Origin: Ornithinimicrobium sp. INDO-MA30-4
GTDB taxonomy: Bacteria; Actinomycetota; Actinomycetes; Actinomycetales; Dermatophilaceae
Assembly (NCBI RefSeq): GCF_021535045.1
Contig: NZ_CP091056.1
Coordinates: 1,922,001 to 1,986,000, forward strand
Reading direction: 5' to 3'
DNA length: 64,000 bases
Below are positions 41,693 to 52,274 of the stretch, piece after piece. Under the pieces are notes generated by a model that was not told the DNA's origin, ran no database searches, and saw only the letters and a list, made by a program, of their open reading frames with translations. Every line of letters begins with the position of its first letter. Position 1 is the first letter of the stretch. The position numbers and the translations under genes were made by a program.

Positions 41693-43177
41693 CTAGTCCT
41701 TCAGTTCGCGCTTGAGGATCTTGCCGGTTGCGCCCTTGGGCAACGCCTCAATGAAGTGAACGTCGCGGGGGTACTTATAGGGGCGACCCGCTCTTTCACG
41801 TAGGCACTGATCTCTTCACCGGTGGCCTTCTGGTCCGGAGCGAGCACGACATACGCAGCGATTTCTTCGCCCAACTCGGGGTGGGGGCGACCCACGACAG
41901 CCACCTCCGCGACGGCGGGGTGCTCGTAGAGGACTTCTTCGACCTCGCGGGGTACACGTTGAGGCCACCACGGTTGATCATGTCCTTCATCCGATCGACC
42001 ACGAAGTAGTACCCGTCATCATCCTTGGTGCCCAGGTCGCCTGAGTGGAACCACCCATCGTCGTCAATAGCGTCGGCAGTCGCGTCTTCGCGACCCCAAT
42101 AGCCCGTCATGATGTTCTCGCCGCGGATGCAGATCTCGCCGATCTCACCCTCCGTTGTGTCCGACCCATCGAGTTGGGCCAGCTTCATCTCGACCCCTTC
42201 AATCGGGGTGCCAATCGAGCCTGCCTTGCGCTCTTTGTCTGGGTGGTTGAATGAGGCGACCGGGCTGGTCTCTGAGAGGCCGTAGCCCTCAAGAATGACG
42301 CAGCCGAAGTGCTCTTCAAACTTGCGCAGCACCTCAACAGGCAATGAAGAGCCACCGCATACCGACGTCCGCAGGCTGGACAGGTCTGGCTCGGTTTCTG
42401 CAGCCGCAGCAGCAGCCAGCAACGCGCCATACATCGTGGGGACGCCCTCAAACACAGTCACCTTGTCGCGCTCAATGACCTCAAGAGCTTTGGCCGGGTC
42501 AAAGCGTGGGATCATCGTCAACGTCGAACCGTTGGCGAAGGCAGCGTTCATGCCACAGGTCATGCCAAAGACGTGGAAGAGCGGCAGACAGCCCATCACC
42601 ATGTCTTCGGTGCTGAGGTGAAGCAGGTTGGCGGCGGTCTTGTGCTGATTGGTCTCCAGGTTGTCGTGTGACAACTCAGCACCCTTGGGCCGCCCCGTGG
42701 TGCCTGAGGTGTAGAGAATGACGGCCGTGTCGCTGCCTGCACGCTCAGCGATTTCAGCGGTCGGATCCATCTCTGCGAGCAGGTGTCCAACACCTTCCAA
42801 GCCGACCGGCACGTGGGTAGCCCCGGTGGCTTCAGCCGCTGCGGTTACTTCCTCGCCGGGCATCGCAAAGATAAGTTTGGCTTGCGCGTCCTGCAGGTAG
42901 AACTCAATCTCGCGCCGCTTAAACAGCGGATTCATCGGCACCACAATCGCACCAAGGCGCAGCGCGCCGTAATAGATCACCGGAAAAGCGGGCAAGTTGG
43001 GCAGCATCAGGGCAACACGGTCGCCAGCAGCCACTCCTGATCGCTCAACCAGGTGGCCATCTTGGCCGCGGCACCTTCTATCTCTGCATAGCTCGCGCGG
43101 TGCGCATCGAGGATGATTGCCGGCTGGTCTGGGTGCTCAGACGCGGTGCGGGACAAGTTGTGGGCGATATTGGTCAT
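41693..43177 (-). CDS. Acyl-CoA synthetase, AMP-forming (apparent frameshifts)
   Basis: About 495 residues, the usual length for fatty-acid or medium-chain CoA ligases. AMP-loop VILYTSGTTGRPKGAELSH, LPLFHVFGMTCGMNAAF, GYGLSETSP, and the hinge GYYFVVDRMKDMINRGGLNV are all present, and the C-terminus ends KGATGKILKREL with the catalytic Lys. Frames change near 43025, 41950 and 41790. It activates a carboxylic acid, probably a fatty acid, to its CoA thioester. Its neighbours do not fix the substrate. Confidence 0.9.
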
Positions 43178-43271
43178 CGTTGACTCCTTCAGGGGTTGCC
43201 TACTCCTCGCCAGCATACGGCTGGCCCACGTGGATGGCATTCGGGAGCCGTTGTGCCGCACAATGTCCAAC

Positions 43272-43841
43272 ATGGAGCCTCTACGCATCGCGATGATTAT
43301 TGGCAGCACCCGCCCCAACCGGATTGGCCCGGGCTTTGCTCAGTGGGCGCACGAAATGGCCCAGGGCCGCGACGACATGAGCGTGGACCTGCTCGACCTG
43401 GTCGACTTCGACTTGCCACTCCTGAACGAGCCAGCGCCCGCTGGTGGCGGTGAGTACACCACCCCACACGCCAAGAAGTGGTCGCGGACCATCGCACAAT
43501 ATGACGGCTTCGTGTTCGTGACCCCTGAATACAACAGTTCAATGCCCGCATCGTTGAAGAACGCCATCGACTACCTCCACTCCGAGTGGGCCGACAAATC
43601 AGCTGGAATCATTTCCTACGGTGGCACCGGTGGCGTCCGCTCGGCGCACGCCTTGCGTTTGGTCTTGGGTCAGTTGAGCCTGGCCACGGTTCGCGCCACC
43701 GTGAGTCTGACGCTGCGTGAAGACATGAAGGACGGTGTCGCTGCGCCGCGTCCCCACCAGGACCGTTTGGTGACTGAGTTGCTGGACTCAGTAGGCAACT
43801 GGGGTCGCGGGATGCGTTTCGTGCGCGGGGAAAAGAACTAG
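43272..43841 (+). CDS. NADPH-dependent FMN reductase-like flavoprotein
   Basis: A 189-residue flavodoxin-fold protein. AMIIGSTRPNRIGPGFAQW is the FMN phosphate loop and FVTPEYNSSMPASLKNAIDY the second flavin contact; YGGTGGVRSAHALRLVL closes the pocket. Relatives reduce quinones, azo dyes or chromate with NADPH. The ATG at 43272 is preferred; an ATG three codons earlier (43263) is possible. It is divergent from the acyl-CoA ligase with a 94-nt spacer. Confidence 0.88.
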   Translation: MEPLRIAMIIGSTRPNRIGPGFAQWAHEMAQGRDDMSVDLLDLVDFDLPLLNEPAPAGGGEYTTPHAKKWSRTIAQYDGFVFVTPEYNSSMPASLKNAIDYLHSEWADKSAGIISYGGTGGVRSAHALRLVLGQLSLATVRATVSLTLREDMKDGVAAPRPHQDRLVTELLDSVGNWGRGMRFVRGEKN

Positions 43842-43905
43842 CTCTGGTCTTTTATCCTGGGGTCGGGCCCAATATCGATGGGCTCGACCACCTTGCCGGG
43901 ACGGA

Positions 43906-44733
43906 CTAGCCGGAGGTAGCCGTAAAGTGGCCCACCGTCGTGACGCTGGTGCGCACGAGTGATCGCGCCGAGACCCCCTTCTTGTTCACCATCTGGGTGA
44001 GAAAGTAGGGCGGAAGCACAGCAATATCCAGAGCGACCGTGCGGCCATTGAGCGGCTTGTTGAAGTAGCCCGGGTGGCGGGACCAAATCACCGTCTCGGC
44101 CATCCCACTCCGCATCAATTTGGGCAGCAATCGAAGTGTTGTCCGGGTCGGATTAAAAGCAAGATGCATCCCCGTTCCGGTGGTCATCCGCACACCTTCT
44201 TGCTTGGCGCGCAACGTCAAAAGAGTGTCCTCCCCGCCGTAACGCGGCAGGGATTCATCGAACCCGCCAATCGCGAAGAACACCTCCCGCTTGATGGCAA
44301 AGTTGCCACCCGAGAGTTGGCCGCGGGCATTCACTAGCCTGCCGCGCAGTTCACCGTTTGGCCCAGGCCACCAGGTCTTCCCCTTCACCAGATGGTGCGT
44401 TTCCAGGCCAAGAAGTGCGCTCTCGATCCAGCCTGGCTGCACCTCATCGTCGGCGTCTACGAACGCTAGCGCTTCACCAAGGGAAGCCAACGCGCCTTGG
44501 TTGCGACCGTGGCTAATGCCCATCCGCCCCGAAGCCGGGATCACCCGGACAGCCGCCTGAGACTGTTGGGCCCACGCTGTAACCACCGACGCAGTGTCAT
44601 CCGTTGACTTGTTGTCAGCCACGACAATTTCGCCATTGGCCTGTGCCACCTGTGCATCCAGCGCCGCGAGTTGCTTGGTGATCACCCCGGCAGCATTGTG
44701 CGCGGTGATGATCACACTGATCGGCAAGGTCAT
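43906..44733 (-). CDS. Glycosyltransferase family 2 protein
   Basis: Unbroken 275-residue GT-A enzyme. PISVIITAHNAAGVITKQLA, VVADNKSTDDTASVVTAW and ALAFVDADDEVQPGWIES carry the catalytic core; GGNFAIKREVFFAIGGFDES and RYGGEDTLLTLRAKQEG complete it. The C-terminal part (LPPYFLTQMVNKKG) may lie against the membrane. It resembles the GT2 interrupted by the insertion sequence more than the rhamnosyl type. It stands 9 nt before the ligase gene end and may be co-transcribed with it. Confidence 0.87.
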   Translation of the reverse strand: MTLPISVIITAHNAAGVITKQLAALDAQVAQANGEIVVADNKSTDDTASVVTAWAQQSQAAVRVIPASGRMGISHGRNQGALASLGEALAFVDADDEVQPGWIESALLGLETHHLVKGKTWWPGPNGELRGRLVNARGQLSGGNFAIKREVFFAIGGFDESLPRYGGEDTLLTLRAKQEGVRMTTGTGMHLAFNPTRTTLRLLPKLMRSGMAETVIWSRHPGYFNKPLNGRTVALDIAVLPPYFLTQMVNKKGVSARSLVRTSVTTVGHFTATSG

Positions 44734-44742
44734 CTAGTCAGC

Positions 44743-46296
44743 CTAGTGGTTGAGCCTCCGCAAGTCACTCAAGGTCGCGATCTCCGAAACAGGCTTGTCA
44801 TCGCGGTAGCGCAACACTCGCGCGAATCGCAGAGCTAGGCCTCCGGGGTAGCGCGTCGACCGCTGGACTCCGTCAATCGCAATTTCCACCACCTGCTCTG
44901 GGCGCACCTGCACGACATACCCATCGGTATTTATCGCCAATTCGGTGAAGCGTCGCGTCTGCCAGGCCAGCATTTCGTCCGTCATCCCCTTGAACGTCTT
45001 GCCCACCATCACCAGCTCACCGTCCTCACCCCGCGCCGCCAAGTGGATGTTGGACAGCCAACCTTTGCGCCGACCGCTGCCTTGCTCGACGGCAACAACG
45101 ACCAGGTCATAGGTATGCCGAGGCTTCACTTGATCCACCCCGCACCCCGGCGTCCGGCAGCGTAGGGCTGATCGATCGACTTCAGCACCACGCCTTCTTG
45201 GCCGACTGCGACCAGTTCGGCGAAAAAGCCTTGGGCGGCCTCAGAGTCCGACGTCACCAACCGAGGCACCATCAGGTTTGGGGCTACCTGCGCCAACCAT
45301 TTCCAGCGCTCGGCGCCGCCTTGGTCAAGCAGGTCTTCGCCATTGAGGTGCAACACGTCAAAGAGATACGTGGTCAGCGGCACCTGCTCGCGCAATTGAG
45401 CCACATCGGCACTGCTGGCTGTGCGAGCGCCCGTGACTTGGAAGGGCTCAGGGCTGCCATCTGCGCGCTGAGCAATCACTTCACCATCAAAAACTGCCTG
45501 CTCCAGCGGCAACGCGGCCAAGGTATCCACCACTTCAGGCAGTCGATCGGTGATGTCGTCAAGAGTTCGGGTGAAGAGGCGCACGACTGTGTCTTCACGG
45601 TGATCGACATGGGCCTGGATCCTGATGCCATCGAGCTTGGCTTCCACCGCAACGTCGCCGCCCTGCGGTTGCAGCGCCTCAATCGCCTCCGCGGCACTCG
45701 GAGCCGCGGCCGCCAGCATCGGCCGAAGAGGCCTGCCGACCTGCAGAGTGACTTGTTCCAGGGCTTGCCGCGCGGCAGTCGGGCTGTCTTGGCTCATCGC
45801 AATCGCCGCCACCGGCGCAGCAAAACCGGCGATCATCACCGCTCGACGGACCACCGCGTCAGCCACCCCAGAGGCGGCAGTGATCGCCTGAATCATGATG
45901 CCGTCGCCTGCGCCTTGCCTGACCTCACCCGTCAAAGGCCCCGCAGCCACTTCTGTTCCGCTGCCGTGGCACGAGCAAACAGCACATCCAGCGCCTCACG
46001 CCGCAAAGACTGGGAGCCAGCACCCCGCATTGCCCTATCGCCGAGAAGGTCTGATCGACCTCGGCAACTCCGAGGTTGGGTTGGTGCGCCGGTGGCGGCA
46101 ACTCCCGCAGCGAGCGCCAACTCACCCCAATCCGGCGTTGGGGTAACACCCCCGACAGGTAGTCAGTCACCACGGGCACCACGGCCGGCTCGGAAACGGC
46201 CTCACGCAGAACCTGCGCCACAGCCTCAACCTTGCCCTTTCGGGACGAAGTTTGGGCAAGCTCTTGCGACGCCTCGACAACCCTGGCCAGCTGCAT
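44743..46296 (-). CDS. ligB: ATP-dependent DNA ligase, LigB-type (apparent frameshifts)
   Basis: About 517 residues. The N-terminal DNA-binding part ([38 protein letters not shown]) resembles mycobacterial LigB. The adenylation domain has the active-site Lys in [16 protein letters not shown], then [25 protein letters not shown] and [18 protein letters not shown]. The OB domain continues with [21 protein letters not shown] missing G near 45130 splits the frame (GWIKVKPRHTY when restored); another change lies near 46020. Start is ATG 46296 ([11 protein letters not shown]), with 46308 as an alternative. Role is probably repair, not the essential NAD-dependent ligation. Confidence 0.9.
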
Positions 46297-46357
46297 ACCA
46301 ACGAACATTAGCGAGCGCCTTGCCAGACCATCACACCGCTATGCCAAGGTATGGCGT

Positions 46358-46736
46358 ATGGCAGCAGACAATTCTCCCAAGCCAGTCTTCATCTTCGATG
46401 GGGATTGCGGATTCTGCACGACGTCCTCCAACGTGCTCCGCCGGGTCTTCGACCCACTCAAGCACTTCGCGATCGAGCCGTATCAGCACCTGGATCTTGA
46501 CGCCTACGGGCTGACCGAAGCCGACTGCGACGCCGCGGCGCAATACGTGCGCGCAGACGGATCAGTGCATGCCGGGCACCGGGCGATCGCGCGGCCCTGC
46601 TTGATGGCCGCCCTTGGCGGTCCCGTTTGGTGCCGTGCTGAGCTTGCCAGTGATCGACCAAGTGGCCGAGGTGGTCTATCAGTGGGTGGCAGAAAATCGC
46701 GGCATGCTGCCGGGGGTACGCCAGCCTGCGCCTTAG
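46358..46736 (+). CDS. DCC-family (DUF393) thiol-disulfide oxidoreductase-like protein (apparent frameshifts)
   Basis: About 127 residues. The N-terminal DCC motif is FIFDGDCGFCTTSSNVL (D-G-x-C-x-x-C). Further family marks are the AHRAIA-like segment GHRAIA and the C-terminal VIDQVAEVVYQWVAENRGML, reached after a frame change around 46590-46630 and ending at TAG 46734. Function of the family is unsettled. It lies 12 nt before the MscS gene and is divergent from ligB. Confidence 0.8.
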
Positions 46737-46748
46737 CCGCAAAGAATA

Positions 46749-47663
46749 ATGAGTAGCACCACCCCGGCACCGGATGAGTCCGACCTGTCAGACACACCAA
46801 ATGTCGTCGTCACCGGGGTCACCGAATCCCTAGGGTTGCCGCCCGTCTCGTGGGAGACGCTCAGCCTAGGTGCCGGGGCGTTCGTTGCCGCAGTCATCTT
46901 GGGCTATGCCGCGCGCTACGTCGCCAAGGCATACCTGCGTTGGCGCGGTGCAGGCCCCAGCGCTGTCGACGTTTTCAGCAAATTGGTGCAGTGGGGCATC
47001 CTGCTCCTCGGCTTCCTCACTGCGATGACGCTCATCTTTCCGAGCGTCCAACCCGTGGACATCCTCGGCGGCGTTGGAGTCATCTCGATCGCGGCTGGTA
47101 TCGCCTTCCAGACCGTGCTGGGCAACATGTTCGCTGGCATCGTCATTTTGGCTCGTGGCTCCTACACCGTCGGCGATCAGATCGCCGTTCGTGATGTACG
47201 CGGTGAAGTCACCGACATCTCGCTCAACAGCACGACCGTGCGCACCTTTGATGGCCGCCAAGTATTGGTGCCCAACCAGGTCATGCATTCCGATGTGGTC
47301 ACTGTGCAGACTGGCTATGAGGCAGTCCGGACGAGTGTGACCGTGCAGGTGGACGCCGAAGCAGACCCCGCGCGCACCCAGCGCATCGCCGTTGAGGCCA
47401 TGTCCGACCTGCCCGAGGTGTTGGCAACGCCGCAGCCGCAGGCCCTGTTGACTGAGCTAAACAAGGGTGCCTTGACCGTCGAGATGCGCTTTTGGTCTGG
47501 GGCGCGGCAATTCGAAACCCGCGAAGCACAGCACGCAGTTATTGCTGCCGTGTTGGCCGCCTTCAACGACAACGCCGTGATGTTGGCGGACGAGGTGCAA
47601 GTCATTGAAGCCGGCCCACAACTCCTGAAGGGACTGGAGAATCGTGACACCCATCAACGCTGA
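46749..47663 (+). CDS. MscS-family mechanosensitive ion channel
   Basis: Unbroken 304-residue inner-membrane protein with three helices: LGAGAFVAAVILGYAARYVA, WGILLLGFLTAMTLIF and the pore-lining GGVGVISIAAGIAFQTVLGN. The cytoplasmic beta domain follows (GDQIAVRDVRGEVTDISLNS, VLVPNQVMHSDVV). It should open under membrane tension and release solutes on osmotic downshift. It follows the DCC-family gene closely and may share its transcript. Confidence 0.93.
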   Translation: MSSTTPAPDESDLSDTPNVVVTGVTESLGLPPVSWETLSLGAGAFVAAVILGYAARYVAKAYLRWRGAGPSAVDVFSKLVQWGILLLGFLTAMTLIFPSVQPVDILGGVGVISIAAGIAFQTVLGNMFAGIVILARGSYTVGDQIAVRDVRGEVTDISLNSTTVRTFDGRQVLVPNQVMHSDVVTVQTGYEAVRTSVTVQVDAEADPARTQRIAVEAMSDLPEVLATPQPQALLTELNKGALTVEMRFWSGARQFETREAQHAVIAAVLAAFNDNAVMLADEVQVIEAGPQLLKGLENRDTHQR

Positions 47664-47811
47664 AATGTAGAGAAGGCTCCTAGGATCCTGCTTCCACGAC
47701 GGGCGACGCGTGAGCCGGTAGCCTGCCTCCGTAGGATGCTCTGCCCGGCGGCGTCATCGGCACTCCAGCCCTAACCCGGCTGGCCCGCCACCCAACGAAT
47801 AGGGAGTTGCA

Positions 47812-48831
47812 TTGTCCAACCCAGTTCAGACAACTCCCACCGAGTGCACGGTGATCATTCCTACTCATCGCGGGGAACACCGCTTGCCGCAGCTTCTTGA
47901 TGCTCTCTCAGCCCAGGACTACTCGGGGGCATGGGAGGTCCTAGTAGTCGTTGACGGTCAGCTTGACGATAGCGAACACATCCTGGAGACCTACACAAAC
48001 ACTCTCCCCCTTCGAGTGTTAGTCCACAAGCTGCCCCAAGGTGTCACCCACGCCATGAACGCAGGCTTTGAAAATGCGCGTGGGCGCATCGTGATTCGGT
48101 GTGACGACGACCTCACGCCGGGACCGAACTTCGTGAGTGGCCACATGGTCCACCACGGGAGTTCCCAGCCAACCGGCGTGATTGGCCCCACCCGCGATGT
48201 CTTTCCAAACAACGCCTATGCCGAAGCCTATGGACGCTCGGCAAATCGACGAAGCCTCGCAGCGGCGTACGCGCGACCAGAAAACGCGAACTGGATCGGT
48301 TGGGCCGCCAATAACTCAGCACCCCGGGATCTCATATTGAGGGCGGGTGGTTTCGACCCCGACTTCGTCTACGGCCAGGACTCCGAACTGGGATATCGAC
48401 TGCACAAACTCGGCCTCCGAATTATTGTCGAGCCCGCCCTCGAGATTGAGCATCGCGGTCCCTCTACCAGCACGTCGACACGAGTGCCGCGCGCCTTCGT
48501 TTCGGGAGCCTCGAAACGCCTCTTTTACCTCAAACATCCAGAGATGCAGCGTCGCAACGCACCACCCAGTTCGTGCTCCGCGTGGGTATGGCAGAACGCC
48601 GTCAACCTCCTGGCTGTGGCAGTCCGGTCCCGTGACGGTTTTGCCCAGATCGGCGCGTTGCTGGATAAGGCCATCAGGGTCTTACCCGAGTCTGTCTCCT
48701 CAAGGCTCATCGCTCTCGCAGTTGAAGCGGCTGGTCTCTCGGGTACGCGTAACGGAGCTGACGATCTCGGGGTCTACAAGCTTCAGAAGACGGCGGAGTT
48801 GCAGCGAGAGCCCACCAGCAGTCGCACTTAG
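47812..48831 (+). CDS. Glycosyltransferase family 2 protein
   Basis: Unbroken GT-A enzyme of 339 residues. TVIIPTHRGEHRLPQLLDAL, VVVDGQLDDSEHILE and VIRCDDDLTPGPNFVSGHM form the donor site; WAANNSAPRDLILRAGGFDP and YGQDSELGYRLHKLGL form the acceptor side, a chondroitin-polymerase-like layout. It starts at a TTG (47812) with AGGGAG about 8 nt upstream. It stands alone between the MscS and M20 genes, away from the main glycan locus. Confidence 0.88.
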   Translation: MSNPVQTTPTECTVIIPTHRGEHRLPQLLDALSAQDYSGAWEVLVVVDGQLDDSEHILETYTNTLPLRVLVHKLPQGVTHAMNAGFENARGRIVIRCDDDLTPGPNFVSGHMVHHGSSQPTGVIGPTRDVFPNNAYAEAYGRSANRRSLAAAYARPENANWIGWAANNSAPRDLILRAGGFDPDFVYGQDSELGYRLHKLGLRIIVEPALEIEHRGPSTSTSTRVPRAFVSGASKRLFYLKHPEMQRRNAPPSSCSAWVWQNAVNLLAVAVRSRDGFAQIGALLDKAIRVLPESVSSRLIALAVEAAGLSGTRNGADDLGVYKLQKTAELQREPTSSRT

Positions 48832-48902
48832 CTCGAGCGCCATTGCGGGGGACCGTAAAGGTCATTCAGACGTAACGACAACTATTGGAGGACTGCTCAG
48901 AC

Positions 48903-50114
48903 ATGAGCACACCGATTAACGCTGAACTCCTCGGCGATCTGCATGACCTCTACCGCCAACTCCATGCCAGCCCCGAGTTGTCCATGGCTGAGCACGACAC
49001 GTCCGCGCTGATCGAAGAGCGAATGACCGCCCTGGGGTATGCCGTCACGCGGCACGGCGGGACCGGCTTGGCTGCGGTCCTTGCTAACGGGCCGGGCCCC
49101 GTCGCGGCGTTCCGTGCCGACATCGATGCCCTTCCGTTAGCCGAAGACACTGGTCTGGACTACGCGAGCACCGCGACGGGCACGCTCCCCGATGGCACTG
49201 AGGTGCCGGTGATGCATGCGTGCGGTCACGACATGCACATTGCCGCCGCAATCGGAGCGGCCACGGTGCTAGCCCAGGACACCGACTCCTGGCGGGGAAC
49301 CGTGATCTTTATCTTCCAGCCTGGCGAAGAAACCAGCGCTGGAGCCGCGGCCATGGTGGCCGACGGTCTCTGGGATGCCCTGCCCCGGCCCGAGGTCGTC
49401 TTCGGTCAACACGTGTGGCCAGGACTGGCCGGCACGGTGGAGTTGACTTCTGGCCCAGCGATGGCAATGGCCGACTCCTGGGAAGTCACGGTGCACGGTC
49501 GCGGCGGCCACGGGTCCAGCCCACAAGACACGATTGACCCGGTCTTGCTGATGTCGCACATGATTGTTCGGCTACAGAGTGTCGTTTCGCGCGAAGTCGC
49601 CGCTCAAGACTCTGCTGTAGTGACCGTGGCCAAAGTCTGGGCTGGCCTCAAGGAAAACATCATCCCCGCGGACGCGCACTTCACGATCAATGTGCGCGCC
49701 CTTAATGAGGGTGTCCGATCAGAGGTGCTGACCGCGTTGCGGCGTGTGCTGGCAGCCGAAGCCACCGCCTCAGGGGCCCCGGCGCCAACCATTCGCGAGC
49801 TCTACCGCTTCCCGCTGCTGGTCAACGAACCAGACGAAACGGCCAGAACCGTGCAGGTCCTCAGCGAAGCCCTGGGCCATGAGCAAGTCAGCACCGTCCC
49901 AGCCCGGATGGGCAGCGAGGACTTCGGCCACCTACCGCAGGCCATCAACGTGCCGGGTGTTTATTGGTTCTTTGGTGGCATGCCTGCCGAGGTTATCGAC
50001 GGCAATGACCCGGTCCCGTCCAACCATTCGCCGTTCTTCGCGCCCGACATCGAGCCAACCTTGAGCACTGGCATTACTGCAGCTCTCAGCGTCCTTCGTG
50101 ATCGGTTGCGCTGA
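48903..50114 (+). CDS. M20-family amidohydrolase
   Basis: A 403-residue zinc hydrolase of the amidohydrolase/hippurate hydrolase group that removes N-acyl groups from amino acids. Metal ligands are visible in HACGHDMHIAAAIGAA, PGEETSAGAAAMV and FGQHVWPG, and the late Glu/His region in ARMGSEDFGHLP and SNHSPFFAPD. The dimerisation domain (WEVTVHGRGGHGSSPQDTID) is inserted in the middle as usual. ATG 48903 follows GGAGG 11 nt upstream. The last 29 nt overlap the convergent alpha-galactosidase gene. Confidence 0.92.
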   Translation: MSTPINAELLGDLHDLYRQLHASPELSMAEHDTSALIEERMTALGYAVTRHGGTGLAAVLANGPGPVAAFRADIDALPLAEDTGLDYASTATGTLPDGTEVPVMHACGHDMHIAAAIGAATVLAQDTDSWRGTVIFIFQPGEETSAGAAAMVADGLWDALPRPEVVFGQHVWPGLAGTVELTSGPAMAMADSWEVTVHGRGGHGSSPQDTIDPVLLMSHMIVRLQSVVSREVAAQDSAVVTVAKVWAGLKENIIPADAHFTINVRALNEGVRSEVLTALRRVLAAEATASGAPAPTIRELYRFPLLVNEPDETARTVQVLSEALGHEQVSTVPARMGSEDFGHLPQAINVPGVYWFFGGMPAEVIDGNDPVPSNHSPFFAPDIEPTLSTGITAALSVLRDRLR

Positions 50115-52267
50115 CTTCAAACAGCAAGCCAGCCATCGGGTCGAGCACGGGCATCGCTAGACCACGACGCATCAAGGCATCTCCCGACAAGGTCACACCG
50201 TGGCGGGTCCAGGGTGGCGTGGCCGCTGCCTGTCCGGCGATACGCACCTCGTCGCGGCCTGTGACATCGAGGGCGCGAACCGCATACGTCCGCTTGGGGT
50301 CCAACCCGTGCAGCCGCACCAGCCCTGGCATCGCGGCAGCGCCGCTAACGAGCCGGACGTAGGAGAAGGCTCCGTGCGTTTGATCGTGCGAGACGACGCC
50401 ATGCAGCCAAGCCCCGTCCAGCTCTGGGCCCCGGATGGTCCGCCCGGCGTGCAGCAATGGTCGCAAGCGCTTGTGCAGAGATATCCAGCCGGCCAGGCGG
50501 GATCGTTCTTCATCACTGATTTTGGTGATGTCCCATTCGATACCGGCGTGACCCCACAGCGCAGTCAGGCATCTAAAGTCGAGGTCAGTGACCCGACCTG
50601 AGGTATGCGACGTGGTCGGGCCCACGTGGGTGCCGACGAGCTCCGGGGGCAGCAAGAGCCCGGTCCAGCGCTGAATGCTCTGTCGCTCCAACGGGTCATT
50701 GGAGTCACTGGCCCACACCCGCACCGTGTGCTCCAAGATGCCAAGGTCGACGCGTCCGCCACCTGAAGCACACGACTCAATCTCCAAGCCCGGGTGACGG
50801 GCTACTAACTCATCCATCAGCGCATACGTCGCTAGCGTTTGGCGGCGGACAGCGGGTTGCCCGTCAACATCCAGCGCCTCAATCAGGTCGCGGTTGTGGT
50901 CCCACTTCAGATAGTCGATCTCGCAGTTCGTCAGCACGGTGTCGAGCTGAGAGAGCACGTGCTCGTAGGCACCCGGGTTGCTGAGGTCCAACACCTGCTG
51001 GAACCGCCACTCTTTGGTGCTGGTGCGCTCAGGTGCCGCAAAACCCAGTCGGGATGTTCCCGCGCGAGATCGGAATCGAGGTTGACCATCTCGGGCTCTA
51101 CCCACAGGCCCACCTGCATACCGTGTGATCGGACGCGCTCCGCGTAGGGCGCTAACCCTTGGGGCCAGACCTGAGCATCTACGGCCCAGTCACCCAGTCC
51201 AGCAGTGTCATCGCGGCGTCCGGTGAACCAGCCATCGTCGAGCACAATGCGCTCCACGCCGATCTCGGCGGCAGCGTCAATGATGGGCCCTAGCCGCTCC
51301 ATGTCGTGGTCAAAATAGATTGCTTCCCACGTGTTGAGCGTCACCGGGCGGACAGTTTGCGGGTGATTGGTCCGGGCCCGCAAGTGCTGGTGGAACCGGT
51401 CGCTCAAGCCGTCAAGACCTTGATCGCTCCAGGCAAAAAGCACCGGCGGGGCCGAGTATGTCTCGTCGGTCTTGAGGCGGACTTCTCCAGGTCGGATCAA
51501 CTCGCCTCCGCCCAAAATCCCCGCATGTCGGCCGGCCCCTTCCGGGAGCCGATCGACCATGTAGATGGTCACCGGACCAAGCCACGTGCGTAGCGAAAAC
51601 CTCGCCGTGGCGTTCGGTGAATCCTGGTTCGCCAGCCACCATTACAAAGGCTGAGTCATGCCCAGACCGCCCACGGCGTGACTCCCGAATCCGGCCCCCC
51701 ATCTGCAGGTCGCTGCGCTGGATGCGCCGCTCCCCGCACCAGCGACCGGTGAGGTCTAGCACCTCCGACGCCGTCGGTGGAATCGGCGCGACAGACATCA
51801 GACCAGCCAGGTCGATAACCCCGTCGGCGAGGTTGGTGACGTGGTGATTGATGATCAAGATGCCCGCATCGTCGAGCCTGACCTCGGTGTTCAATCCCAA
51901 ACCGAAGGACTCATCAGTCGCCTCAATGCTCGCCGTTTGGGCATCAACCTGGTGCACCTGCACGTCAGACCAACTCGGCGAGAATGCCGCACCACTGCGA
52001 TGAGCGGCCAGGCCAGGCCTTCCTGACCAGCCGTCAACCTCGAGAGGCAGCAACCGCAGCGCAACTGGCTTGTCGAAAGCGCTGCGGGGAACAGGCGGTG
52101 TTGAAGCCTTCATCAGCGCCTCAACACCACCAGCACCCTCGACACCTAGATCGGGACCAGTGCACGATCTCGGGCAACTGGTTTGGCTCGTCCTGCAAAA
52201 CCAAACTGACCCCGTTTGCTCGCAAAGCAACAGTCACGCGATCCCTCACTGGTGTCGTTGTCGTCAT
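50086..52267 (-). CDS. Alpha-galactosidase, GH36 (apparent frameshifts)
   Basis: About 725 residues, a cytoplasmic enzyme that removes alpha-1,6-linked galactose from melibiose, raffinose or related sugars. The N-terminal beta domain begins MTTTTPVRDRVTVALRANGV. The TIM barrel has LNTWEAIYFDHDMERL, RIVLDDGWFTGRRDD, the nucleophile Asp in IDYLKWDHNRDL and the acid/base Asp in VWASDSNDPLERQ. Frames change near 52135, 51560 and 51045. It starts 7 nt after the permease stop, so it is the last gene of the sugar-uptake operon. Confidence 0.93.
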
Positions 52268-52274
52268 CTGAACA

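Noticed and set aside
45198..46514. Long plus-strand open frame (438 codons) opposite the DNA ligase gene
   Set aside because: It is the antisense shadow of a ligase with clear catalytic motifs; its translation is low-complexity, rich in Arg/His/Pro, and resembles nothing.
47664..47811. RNA gene or regulatory element in the MscS-GT2 spacer
   Set aside because: No tRNA-like fold, long inverted repeat or promoter-like pair was found by eye.
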